Source: Alcaligenaceae bacterium (GTDB lineage: Bacteria > Pseudomonadota > Gammaproteobacteria > Burkholderiales > Burkholderiaceae_B). Taken from it: DNA of 64,000 nucleotides. Positions 1 to 8,082 of this stretch are shown here, piece by piece (positions within the stretch are counted from its first letter, which is position 1; each line of letters opens with the position of its first letter). The position numbers and the translations under genes were made by a program. The stretch is taken from assembly GCA_013416455.1 (NCBI GenBank), contig JACCES010000002.1:310001-374000 (forward strand), in the 5' to 3' direction. The notes beneath the pieces are model-generated. The model was given only the letters and a program-made list of their open reading frames with translations. It had not been told where the DNA came from and made no database searches.

Positions 1-117
1 GGCGCCGGCGTCGGCGGTGTCGCCGGGGCCGCCATTACCGGCGGCGGCGTATTGGGCACGGTCGGCGGTGCGGCCATAGGGGGCGTCATCGGCGATCAGG
101 TCGGCAAACGCCAGTGA
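1..117 (+). CDS. Glycine-zipper 2TM protein, C-terminal fragment
   Basis: The window opens inside a reading frame that ends with TGA at 115-117. The 38 visible residues are almost all Gly, Ala, Val and Ile in GxxxG spacing and end in a charged GDQVGKRQ tail. This matches the glycine-zipper 2TM domain found in small outer-membrane lipoproteins (SlyB / 17-kDa antigen type). The N-terminus lies outside the window, so a lipobox cannot be checked. The fold call is good; the exact family is inference. Confidence 0.6.
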   Translation, partial: GAGVGGVAGAAITGGGVLGTVGGAAIGGVIGDQVGKRQ

Positions 118-208
118 GCCCGCATGATCGATAGGGCGAAGCTCTCGCCCCGGCCCTTGGCCGGCAACAAAAAATCAAGAGCAATAATACGGCGCAACGC
201 GCACTCGA

Positions 209-234
209 CCGGCTCCATGTGGGCCGGTTTTTTT
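209..234 (+). terminator. Rho-independent terminator
   Basis: CCGGCTC (209-215) and GGGCCGG (221-227) form a 7-bp stem with one G-U pair and a 5-nt loop, followed by seven T (228-234). It would end the transcript of the glycine-zipper gene ahead of dgt. Confidence 0.75.
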
Positions 235-334
235 GCCGCAACGCCGCCCCAAGGCAAAAACCGAAAAGCGCCCCGGCCGCATGAATTATCATGGCGGGAG
301 TCATCGACACCGCAGGGGAAGGAGCCATACCGCA

Positions 335-1693
335 GTGCTTACGCCAACGTTGAACGGGGACTGGCTGGCCCGGCGCGAAGACTGGCGGCCGCAGGCCGAG
401 GATGCGCGCGAGGCGGGCGACATCGATTATGCGCGGGTGATCCATTCCGCGTCGTTTCGCCGCCTGCAGGGCAAGACCCAGATCCTGAACCTCGGGGACA
501 GTGATTTCTACCGCACCCGCTTGACGCATTCCCTGGAGGTTGCGCAGATCGCCACCGGCCTGGTCAGGCATCTGGACAAGGCGAATGCGGAGCAACCGGC
601 CGTCGCCGCGCTGCCCGATCGCAGCCTGATCCAGGCCATTGCCTGCGCGCATGATCTCGGCCATCCGCCCTTCGGCCATGGCGGCGAGGTTGCCTTGAAC
701 TACTGCATGCGCGAGAACGGGGGGTTCGAGGGCAATGGCCAGACCTTGCGCCTGCTGTCACGGCTGGAGACCTTCTCCCGGTCGGCCGGCGCCAATCTGA
801 CCCGGCGTACGCTGCTGGGGGTGCTGAAGTATCCGCTTGCCTATTCCCGGCTTCGCCATCCCGATCGGGTGCCCCGGCTGCGTGAAGGCTATTCCCGCCT
901 CAGATCCATCGACGTGGATGCCTCTGCGCCGCCCAAGTGCCATCTCGACAGTGAGAGCGGGATCGTGGAATGGATATTGGCGCCCCTGTGCGGGCGGGAT
1001 ACCGAGGCCTTCCTCGCCTGGGAGCGGCGGCCGGACGGGCACGGCCGCACGCTGCACAAGTCGCTGGACTGCGGCATCATGGATGTGGCGGACGACATCG
1101 CCTACGGCGTGCACGATCTCGAGGACGCAATCGCCCTGCGGCTCGTGACGGCCGAACGGTTCCGCGACGGGGTCACGCGGGAACATTGCGCATCCTTTCT
1201 CGAAACGCTGCGCTTGAAGTACCCGGGGGAATCCACCGACCATTACGATGCCATGGTGCATGGCCTGTTCGGCGACGGCGGCGAGCGCAAGCGCTATATC
1301 AGCCGGCTGGTGCATCACTTTCTGACTGCGGCCCGGCTCGAAGAGAACGAAGCCTTTCGCCAACCCTTGCTGCGTTATCGCGCCACGCTCGACGAGCGTC
1401 CGCGCGCCTTCCTGAATGCCCTGAAAAAATTCATCATGGGCGAGGTGATCCGCAGCGCCAGCGTGCAGCAGCTCGAATTCAAGGGGCAGGGCATGGTGGT
1501 CTCGGTGTTCGAGGCCTTCCAGTCGGAACCCGGGCGCCTGCTTCCCGCCGAGGTGCTCGACCGGTTCCGGGCGTCGGGCGACGACTTGCGCGTCATCTGC
1601 GACTTCGTGGCCGGCATGACGGACGCCCATCTGCTGAAGACCTACGAACGCCTTTTTGCGCCCCGCATGGGTTCCATATTCGACCGTCTCTGA
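335..1693 (+). CDS. dgt: Deoxyguanosinetriphosphate triphosphohydrolase-like protein (HD domain)
   Basis: HD-superfamily dNTP triphosphohydrolase, which splits dGTP to deoxyguanosine and triphosphate and so affects dNTP pools. The metal-binding signature is visible: His in TRLTHSLEV (about residue 65), the His-Asp pair in CAHDLGHPPFGHGG (about 106-107), and a later Asp in MDVADDIAYGVHDLED. The product is about 452 aa, within the range for dGTPase-like proteins. I chose the GTG at 335 because GGGAAGGAG lies about 11 nt upstream; an in-frame ATG at 281 would add 18 residues and has no clear Shine-Dalgarno site. The gene stands alone between the terminator at 209-234 and the convergent min cluster. 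Subfamily substrate range cannot be read from sequence. Confidence 0.85.
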   Translation: MLTPTLNGDWLARREDWRPQAEDAREAGDIDYARVIHSASFRRLQGKTQILNLGDSDFYRTRLTHSLEVAQIATGLVRHLDKANAEQPAVAALPDRSLIQAIACAHDLGHPPFGHGGEVALNYCMRENGGFEGNGQTLRLLSRLETFSRSAGANLTRRTLLGVLKYPLAYSRLRHPDRVPRLREGYSRLRSIDVDASAPPKCHLDSESGIVEWILAPLCGRDTEAFLAWERRPDGHGRTLHKSLDCGIMDVADDIAYGVHDLEDAIALRLVTAERFRDGVTREHCASFLETLRLKYPGESTDHYDAMVHGLFGDGGERKRYISRLVHHFLTAARLEENEAFRQPLLRYRATLDERPRAFLNALKKFIMGEVIRSASVQQLEFKGQGMVVSVFEAFQSEPGRLLPAEVLDRFRASGDDLRVICDFVAGMTDAHLLKTYERLFAPRMGSIFDRL

Positions 1694-1768
1694 GCGCGCA
1701 CTCGGAAGGCGCTGCCCGCGCCGCTTCGGCCGGCCCGCCGACCTGGCCGCGGCGGTCGCGCAAACGGT

Positions 1769-2041
1769 TTATTTTTCCGTGGAAGCGCCTTCCACCTGAG
1801 GCATTTCGATCTTCACTTCCAGGACTTCCAGCGAATCCTGGCGGTCGAGATTCACCTTGATGTCCTGTGGATTGATCTTGACGTAGCGCGAGATCACCTC
1901 TACCAGCTCCTTCTGCAGGCGGGGCAGGTAATCGGGTGTGACGCCGGTGCCGCGTTCGTTGATAAGAATGAGCTGAAGGCGGTCTTTCGCCACGCTTGCC
2001 GAAGTTTTCTTCTGGCCGAGCAGGAATGAAAGAAAGGACAT
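1769..2041 (-). CDS. minE: Cell division topological specificity factor MinE
   Basis: Ninety residues, the usual MinE length (88 in E. coli). The N-terminal part ([18 protein letters not shown]) is the MinD-binding and membrane-targeting helix, followed by the beta-rich dimerisation domain. MinE stimulates MinD ATPase and sweeps MinCD off mid-cell so that FtsZ assembles there. The ATG lies 3 nt after the minD stop, with a G-run Shine-Dalgarno inside the minD end, so it is cotranscribed and probably translationally coupled. It is the last gene of glnS-minC-minD-minE. Confidence 0.95.
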   Translation of the reverse strand: MSFLSFLLGQKKTSASVAKDRLQLILINERGTGVTPDYLPRLQKELVEVISRYVKINPQDIKVNLDRQDSLEVLEVKIEMPQVEGASTEK

Positions 2042-2044
2042 GGC

Positions 2045-2860
2045 TTATTTCCCCCCGAACAGTCGCTTGAAAAGCCCGGGTTTTTCGTATTCTGTGAAAC
2101 GCAGCGGCCGCTCTTCGCCCACGTAGCGGGCAATGACGTCCTGGTATGCCGCGGCGACATCGGTATCGCGCAGGTGAATGGCGGGAATGCCCTGGTTCGA
2201 TGCCTGCAGCACCGATTCCGATTCGGGAATGACGCCGACCAGCTTGATGCGCAGGATGTCTTCGATATCCTGCAGCGACAGCATTTCCCCGTCGGCCACG
2301 CGCTTGGCGCTGTACCGGGTGAGCAAGAGGTATTCCTTGATGGGTTCCTCGCCGAGCTCGGCCCGCCGCGACTTGGCGGACAGAATGCCCAGGATGCGAT
2401 CGGAATCACGTACCGACGACACTTCGGGATTGGTGACCACCAGCGCGTCGTCAGCGAAATAGGACGCCATCAGAGCGCCGGTTTCGATGCCGGCCGGGGA
2501 GTCGCAGACGATGTACTCGAACCCCATGTCGGCCAGGTCCTTCAGGACTTTTTCGACGCCTTCCTTGGTGAGCGCATCCTTGTCGCGGGTCTGGGAGGCC
2601 GGCAGGATGAACAGGTTCTCGAGCTGCTTGTCGCGGATGAGCGCCTGGTTGAGCGTGGCCTCGCCCTGGATCACATTGACGAAGTCGTAGACGACCCGGC
2701 GTTCGCATCCCATGATCAGATCGAGATTGCGCAACCCCACGTCGAAGTCGATGACCACGGTTTTATGGCCCCGCATCGCGAGACCCGCTGAAAAGCTTGC
2801 ACTGGTGGTCGTTTTACCGACGCCGCCCTTGCCGGATGTCACCACAACGATTCGCGCCAT
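2045..2860 (-). CDS. minD: Septum site-determining ATPase MinD
   Basis: A 271-aa ParA/MinD ATPase. The deviant Walker A motif GKGGVGKTT is at residues 10-18 with both signature lysines (11 and 16), and an NRDLDLIMGCER-type region follows. The C-terminus (EKPGLFKRLFGGK) is the amphipathic membrane-targeting helix. ATP-bound MinD dimerises on the membrane at cell poles and recruits MinC; MinE triggers release. AGAGGA precedes the ATG. It lies 64 bp downstream of minC and 3 nt upstream of minE. Confidence 0.97.
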   Translation of the reverse strand: MARIVVVTSGKGGVGKTTTSASFSAGLAMRGHKTVVIDFDVGLRNLDLIMGCERRVVYDFVNVIQGEATLNQALIRDKQLENLFILPASQTRDKDALTKEGVEKVLKDLADMGFEYIVCDSPAGIETGALMASYFADDALVVTNPEVSSVRDSDRILGILSAKSRRAELGEEPIKEYLLLTRYSAKRVADGEMLSLQDIEDILRIKLVGVIPESESVLQASNQGIPAIHLRDTDVAAAYQDVIARYVGEERPLRFTEYEKPGLFKRLFGGK

Positions 2861-2924
2861 GACGATTGAATTCCTCTATTTGCGATAAATCACGTAATCG
2901 TAAAGCAAAAAACGGCTTTCGCCG

Positions 2925-3800
2925 TCAGTTGCCCAATGATTCAAATTGCAAGCTGTCACCACTGAGATGGATGATTGCCGGCTTGTTCTGCAGTGCGGCG
3001 TCGAGCTGCGTTTCGATGACCCGGTACACCCCCGCGATGGCGACCAGTTCGGGGTCGAGCTGGGTCGTGAAGATGCGGGCGCTGGCATCGCCGCGCGCGC
3101 CGGCCATGGCCTTGCCGCGCAGGGGGCCGTAGACGTGCACATTGCCGTCGGCGATGACCTCCGCCCCGCGGCTCACGACGCCGATCACGATCAGGTCGGT
3201 GTCGCGAGCGTAGACGCGCTGGCCCGAGCGCAAGGGGCGATTGATGATCATGGCCGCGGGCGCGGGCGCGGGCTGGGCGCCGCCGGATGCTTCCGGCCCC
3301 GGCGCGTCTTCTGCGCCGCTTGCTGCGAGGGCGGAGGGAGCGGCCTTGCCGTCGCCGGCGGCGTCCGCCTGCGGCGGTGAGCCCGCATCGGCGGCCTTGC
3401 CCGCGTTTTCGGGAATGATGGCGGCGGCCGGCACGTCATGGTCGGGCGAGGGAGTGGCGGTGGGCCGCACGGGCGGACTGCCCGCGTCGACGGCGACCAG
3501 GCCGGCGTCGCGGGCCGCTTCCTGTTGATCGCCCGTGGCGATGACGCCCACGGGGTGCAGCCGATGTTCGCGCAGGGCGGCCAGCAGCGTCGGCCAGTCG
3601 ATCACTTCGTCGATGCCCGTGGCATCCACCACCACCGGTTCGTTTTCGAAGAAGGCGCCCGCGTCGCTCATGCGCTTTCTGAGAGCGTCGACCAGGGTGG
3701 CCGTGTCGGCGGCGTGCAGCACGACGCGTATGGCATAGAGCGTCGCGCTCTTGAAGTCGAGCGCCGGCCGGTTCTTGCGTGGAGGGGTCTCGTTGCTCAC
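2925..3800 (-). CDS. minC: Septum site-determining protein MinC
   Basis: FtsZ-polymerisation inhibitor of the Min system, 291 aa. Residues about 8-110 form the MinC N-domain that acts on FtsZ. A long Ala/Pro/Asp-rich linker (about 110-190) follows, then the right-handed beta-helix C-domain beginning near [15 protein letters not shown] and containing the conserved [14 protein letters not shown] turn that binds MinD. I chose the GTG at 3798-3800 because it overlaps the glnS TGA as GTGA; the next upstream in-frame ATG (3815) would lie inside glnS. The linker is much longer than in E. coli MinC (231 aa). Confidence 0.93.
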   Translation of the reverse strand: MSNETPPRKNRPALDFKSATLYAIRVVLHAADTATLVDALRKRMSDAGAFFENEPVVVDATGIDEVIDWPTLLAALREHRLHPVGVIATGDQQEAARDAGLVAVDAGSPPVRPTATPSPDHDVPAAAIIPENAGKAADAGSPPQADAAGDGKAAPSALAASGAEDAPGPEASGGAQPAPAPAAMIINRPLRSGQRVYARDTDLIVIGVVSRGAEVIADGNVHVYGPLRGKAMAGARGDASARIFTTQLDPELVAIAGVYRVIETQLDAALQNKPAIIHLSGDSLQFESLGN

Positions 3801-5563
3801 TTTGTCTGTACCCATGAGTCTTTGAGGGTGACCGCGCGGTTGATGACGGGCCGTCGGGGAGTGGAATCCTTGAGGTCGGCGGTGAAGTAGCCGAGCCGTT
3901 CGAACTGCCAGGTGGCGCCCGGTTCGGCGTTGCTGCCCGGCTCCAGCCATGCCTGCACCGATTTGCAGGAATCCGGATTCAGCGCGGTGATGAAGTCTTT
4001 ATCGCCCGCATCGGGGTGCGGCTCAAGAAAGAGGCGGTCATAGAGGCGGATTTCGGCGGCCACCGCATGTGCGGCGCTGACCCAGGTGATGTTGCCCTTG
4101 ACCTTCACGGAATCCGCGCCCGGCGTGCCGCTCTTGGTGTCGGGCAGGTATTCGGCGTGGACTTCGATGATTTCACCGGCGGCATTCTTGACGCAGCCGG
4201 TGCATTCGACAATGTAGCCGTACTTGAGCCTGACCTTGTTGCCCGGAAAGAGCCGGAAATATTTCTTGGGAGGATCTTCGCGGAAATCGTCGCGTTCGAT
4301 CCAGAGTTCGCGGCTGAAGGGGAAGGAGCGCGTGCCGGCTTCGGGGTCGTGCGGGTTCACCGGCGCGTGGCAGGGTTCGCTCTGGCCTTCGGGATAGTTG
4401 GTGATGACCAGCTTCAGCGGATCGAGCACGGCGACGGCGCGGGCCGCCACGGGGTCGAGATCGTCGCGCAGCGCCTGTTCGAGCACGCTGTAGTCGATGC
4501 GGGAATCCGCCTTGGACACGCCCAGCCGCTCGCAGAACAGGCGGATGGAGGAAGGCGTGTAGCCGCGGCGGCGCAGGCCCGACAGCGTGGGCAGGCGGGG
4601 GTCGTCCCAGCCCGACACGTGGCCGTCGCGCACCAGTTGCAGCAGCTTGCGCTTGCTGGTGACGACATAGTTCAGGTTCAGCCGTGCGAATTCGTACTGC
4701 TGGGGCAGCGGCCTCAGCAGCATGCCGAGTTCGGCCAGACGTTCGAGAATCCAGTCGTAGAAGGGGCGCTGGTCCTCGAATTCGAGGGTGCAGATGCTGT
4801 GGGTGATGCCTTCCAGCGCGTCTTCCACGGGGTGTGCCCAGGAATACATGGGATAGATGCACCACTGCCTGCCGGTGCGGTGATGTTCGGCGTGGCGGAT
4901 GCGGTACAGCACCGGGTCGCGCATATTGAGGTTGGGCGAACGCATGTCGATGCGGGCGCGCAGGCACAGGCTGCCGTCGGGATGCGCGCCATCGCGCATT
5001 TCCCGCAGCAGTCGCAGGGATTCGCCGGCCGGGCGGCCGCGCCAGGGGGAGTCGCTGCCTGGTTCGGTCAGGGTGCCGCGCATGACTCGGATCTCTTCGG
5101 GGCTCTGTTCGTCGACGTAGGCATGCCCGCTCTGTACGAGCGCTTCGGCGAACTCGTACATGTAGGAAAAGTAATCGCTGGCGAAATACAGGTTTTCCTC
5201 GTTGTGGTACTGCCAGTCGAAGCCCAGCCATTTCACCATGTCGATGATGGCGTGGACGTATTCTTCTTCTTCCTTTTCGGGGTTGGTGTCGTCGAAGCGC
5301 AGGTGGCATGCGCCCTGGTAGTCGCGCGCCAGCCCGAAATTCAGGCAGATGCTCTTGGCATGGCCGATGTGCAGATACCCGTTGGGTTCCGGCGGAAACC
5401 GGGTGCGGATGCGCGCGGGATCGGGGCTGCCCTGACGTTGCACGGAAGCGGGACCAGGGCGGCCGGCCCACGGTTTTTGCGCATGGCGGCCTTCCGCCAG
5501 ATCTTTTTCGATGATGGTGCGCAGGAAATTGGAGGCCACGGCCGGACTGGATACAGAACTCAT
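3797..5563 (-). CDS. glnS: Glutamine--tRNA ligase
   Basis: Class I aminoacyl-tRNA synthetase charging tRNA-Gln, 588 aa. The HIGH motif is in [14 protein letters not shown], the KMSKS equivalent is [11 protein letters not shown], and the C-terminal anticodon-binding beta-barrel domains follow. I chose the ATG at 5563 because it gives the usual length; the frame stays open for 17 more codons to 5614. It is the first gene of the minCDE transcript on the minus strand and overlaps the minC start by GTGA. Presence of glnS suggests direct charging rather than the GatCAB route for Gln. Confidence 0.97.
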   Translation of the reverse strand: MSSVSSPAVASNFLRTIIEKDLAEGRHAQKPWAGRPGPASVQRQGSPDPARIRTRFPPEPNGYLHIGHAKSICLNFGLARDYQGACHLRFDDTNPEKEEEEYVHAIIDMVKWLGFDWQYHNEENLYFASDYFSYMYEFAEALVQSGHAYVDEQSPEEIRVMRGTLTEPGSDSPWRGRPAGESLRLLREMRDGAHPDGSLCLRARIDMRSPNLNMRDPVLYRIRHAEHHRTGRQWCIYPMYSWAHPVEDALEGITHSICTLEFEDQRPFYDWILERLAELGMLLRPLPQQYEFARLNLNYVVTSKRKLLQLVRDGHVSGWDDPRLPTLSGLRRRGYTPSSIRLFCERLGVSKADSRIDYSVLEQALRDDLDPVAARAVAVLDPLKLVITNYPEGQSEPCHAPVNPHDPEAGTRSFPFSRELWIERDDFREDPPKKYFRLFPGNKVRLKYGYIVECTGCVKNAAGEIIEVHAEYLPDTKSGTPGADSVKVKGNITWVSAAHAVAAEIRLYDRLFLEPHPDAGDKDFITALNPDSCKSVQAWLEPGSNAEPGATWQFERLGYFTADLKDSTPRRPVINRAVTLKDSWVQTK

Positions 5564-5687
5564 ACAGGAAGACGCCGATACTTGAAACTGATTCGATGGA
5601 GTGAAAGTAAGCATTTTGCCACGTTCGCCAGGGTTTGCCCGAAGGCATGGTCAGAATGCCTGGTGTCGCTTTACACTTGCGGCCATT

Positions 5688-7022
5688 ATGACCCACTCGG
5701 CCCTCTGGTTGTCGCAGGCCCAGTTCTTCATGAGCCTGGCGTTCATGCTGCTCTTTCTCCTGCTGGAGATAGGGCTCGCATGGGCGCTGGCTTTCTTCAA
5801 GCTGCGCGCGCTGGCGGGCGACGAGCGCTGGATACAGGCCTACCGTTTCTGGGTGCGGCCTTTTGCCCTGGCCTTCGTCCTGACCTTTGCCTCGGCGGTG
5901 CCGGTCATGGCCCAGTTCGGCAGCCTGTGGCCGGTGCTCATGGAGCGGATCGGCAACGTGGCCAGCCCGCTGCTGGGCGCGGCGGTGCTCACCGTCTTCG
6001 TGTTCAAGTCCTCGGTCGTCGGCGCCATGCTTTTCGGCCGGCGCCACGTGTCCGAGCGTGTGCATGCGGCACTGGTGGTGGCGGTGGCGGTGGGCGTGAC
6101 GGTGGCGGTCCTGCTGCCCATCGTACTGTTTTCCTGGATGCACACACCAGCCGGCGCGGTCTTCTCTGACGGTCAGTACGTGGTGACGGACTGGCGCGCC
6201 GTGTTTTTCAACCCCTCGTTCCCTTGGTATGCCGGCCTGCTGCTGGCCCTGGCGCTCGCGACGGCCAGTCTGTTCATGCTTGGGATCTCATCCCTGCGCA
6301 GCCTGCGCCGTTCGCTGCCCGATGCGGACAGGGCGGTGTTCGGCCTGGCGGCCGGCGGCGCCGTGCTGTCCCTGATCCTGCTGGCCGTGGTGGCCATCAT
6401 GGCCGGGCGCGCCCTGGCGGAGCATGAGCCCGCGCGGGCGGCGGCGGCCACGGGATACTGGCAGTCCGGCTCCCAGCCCAGCTTTGCCATCGTCGCCGTG
6501 CCGGATTCACAGGGCGAAGGCGATCGCTGGGCCTGGCGCTGGCAGGGCGGCGGCCAGTTCCTGGCCCGCGATGCCGAAGGGCGGTATCGCGGCCTGGACC
6601 AGTTCTCCGGCATGGCGCCGCCCATGGGGCTCACTTTCTGGTCCTTGCGCATCGCGTTGTTCGGCACCGCCATCCTGCTGCTGTTTGCCGTGGTGGCGTG
6701 GTGGCGGCTGCGCCAGCGCGGCGGCGATCCCGCATCCCTGCCGGTATGGCTGCGCAAGATGCTGGTCGCAATGGGCTTCGGCGGCTGGCTCGTGGCGCTT
6801 GCCGGCTTCACGCACATCGTCTTCGGCGCCTATCCCTATGCCGTCGCCGGCACGGTGACGCTCAGCGAGGTGCTGGCCGAGATGCCTGCGCCGGTCCTGA
6901 TGGCGGGAAGCCTGGCCTTGTTCATCGTCTATGCCTTCTGCATGGCCGGTTTTTTCCAACTGCTGTGGCATGGGGTCCGTTATGGCGTAGTGCCGGTGGC
7001 GCGTCGGCGGGGACGTGCATGA
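5688..7022 (+). CDS. Divergent CydA-like membrane protein (cytochrome bd subunit I fold)
   Basis: A 444-aa polytopic protein that aligns by eye with cytochrome bd subunit I. Shared landmarks include LSxxQF at the N-terminus, QFGSLW (QFGTNW in E. coli), WMxxPxG, FNPxFPW and FMLGIS. Against my recollection of E. coli CydA, the catalytic positions differ: His19 is Met20, Glu99 is Ala99, Glu107 is Lys107, His186 is Leu184, Met393 is Ala323, Glu445 is Leu371, and GRQPW is GAYPY (380-384). The quinol loop is short. It should therefore not bind haems b558, b595 and d in the standard way. The cydB-like partner starts 10 nt downstream. The start is the ATG at 5688; an upstream in-frame ATG at 5601 is less likely. 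Function unknown: an altered oxidoreductase or a haem-free relic. Confidence 0.75.
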   Translation: MTHSALWLSQAQFFMSLAFMLLFLLLEIGLAWALAFFKLRALAGDERWIQAYRFWVRPFALAFVLTFASAVPVMAQFGSLWPVLMERIGNVASPLLGAAVLTVFVFKSSVVGAMLFGRRHVSERVHAALVVAVAVGVTVAVLLPIVLFSWMHTPAGAVFSDGQYVVTDWRAVFFNPSFPWYAGLLLALALATASLFMLGISSLRSLRRSLPDADRAVFGLAAGGAVLSLILLAVVAIMAGRALAEHEPARAAAATGYWQSGSQPSFAIVAVPDSQGEGDRWAWRWQGGGQFLARDAEGRYRGLDQFSGMAPPMGLTFWSLRIALFGTAILLLFAVVAWWRLRQRGGDPASLPVWLRKMLVAMGFGGWLVALAGFTHIVFGAYPYAVAGTVTLSEVLAEMPAPVLMAGSLALFIVYAFCMAGFFQLLWHGVRYGVVPVARRRGRA

Positions 7023-7032
7023 GGGCGCTTCC

Positions 7033-8082
7033 ATGATCGAGACACTTGCACTGGCGCTGGGCCTGAACGCCGACGACCCGGATTTCTGGCTACCGCTCGT
7101 TTTCATGGGCCTGCTTTTTCTGGTGGTGCTGGCGGGCATGGTGCTGGATGGCTTCGACATCGGCGTGGGCTGTCTGAGCGTATTCGCGCCCTCGCACCTG
7201 AAACCCAGGATGATGGCGTTATTGAGCCCCTGGCGGGATGCCAACGAATTCTGGCTGTTTCTCGGCATGGGGCTGTTCATGGCGGCTTTCCCCCGCGCCT
7301 GGGGGCGGCTGATGGGCGAACTCTATCTGCCGATCACCTTGCTGGCGGTGGGGACCATGCTGCGCTCCGTGGGGTTCGAACTTCGCCTGAGGGCGCCGCG
7401 CGAGCAGCAGTCCTGGTGGATGCGGCTGTTCGGCATCGGGGCCCTGCTCACGGCGCTGTCGCACGGCATGCTGCTGGCGCAGGTCGCCGTTTCCTACCAG
7501 AACGAGACGGGGCATTTGTGGTTCACGCTCTTCACTGCGGCGTGTGCGCTGGCGGCCTATTGCCTGCTGGGCGCGTCCTGGCTGATCATGCGGGAAGGCG
7601 GCGAACTGCGGGCCCGCGCGGTATTCTGGGGGCGGCGCTGCGTGCGCTGGGCGGCGGCCGGCGCGGTCGCGGTGTCGGTCGCGCTGGCCCTGGGCAATCC
7701 GGGGATCTTCCTCAAATGGAGCGGCGGCCCGTCGCGCGCGACCGTCGCCGGCCTGTGGTGCGGCATGCTTGCGGCCTTCGTCTGCATAGAAATGTGCCTG
7801 CAGCGCATGATCAACACCAGCTATCGCAACACCGCGCTGCCCTTCGTCCTGACGCTGCTCGTGTTCATCATGACGTTTGGCGGCCTGAGCTACAGTTTCT
7901 TCCCCTACCTCGTGCTGGACGAAATCACGATCTGGGATGCCGCCGCCGCCACCGATTCCCTGGAGCTGGTGCTGGTCGGCGTGGTCGTCGCCCTGCCCGT
8001 TGCCCTGGCCTTCAATATCCGGGTCTATTGGCGCATGTTCGGGCTGTCGGTGCCGCCCGAGCCACCCGCATTCGGCCGCTGA
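7033..8082 (+). CDS. Divergent CydB-like membrane protein (cytochrome bd subunit II fold)
   Basis: A 349-aa protein with about eight to nine membrane segments. It keeps the CydB hallmarks VLDGFDIGVG and SPWRDANEFWLF, which match the DGFDMGVG and APHWDGNQVWL stretches of E. coli CydB. CydB carries no haem-ligand set of its own and scaffolds CydA. I chose the ATG at 7033 because GAGGG lies 8 nt upstream; a GTG at 7015 overlaps the cydA-like end. The 3' end overlaps the convergent risS-like gene by 58 bp. No cydX-like small ORF was seen after it. The pair is one operon; its activity depends on what the altered subunit I does. Confidence 0.8.
   Translation: MIETLALALGLNADDPDFWLPLVFMGLLFLVVLAGMVLDGFDIGVGCLSVFAPSHLKPRMMALLSPWRDANEFWLFLGMGLFMAAFPRAWGRLMGELYLPITLLAVGTMLRSVGFELRLRAPREQQSWWMRLFGIGALLTALSHGMLLAQVAVSYQNETGHLWFTLFTAACALAAYCLLGASWLIMREGGELRARAVFWGRRCVRWAAAGAVAVSVALALGNPGIFLKWSGGPSRATVAGLWCGMLAAFVCIEMCLQRMINTSYRNTALPFVLTLLVFIMTFGGLSYSFFPYLVLDEITIWDAAAATDSLELVLVGVVVALPVALAFNIRVYWRMFGLSVPPEPPAFGR

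Noticed and set aside
1705-1793. GGAAGGCGC / GCGCCTTCC inverted repeat between dgt and minE
   Set aside because: Arms are about 70 bp apart and one lies inside minE coding sequence; no T-run, so not a convincing terminator.
4016-6169. A 717-codon open frame on the plus strand opposite glnS
   Set aside because: It is the mirror of the real glnS frame in GC-rich DNA: low complexity, Ala/Gly/Val/Arg-rich, no domain, and glnS itself has full motifs.
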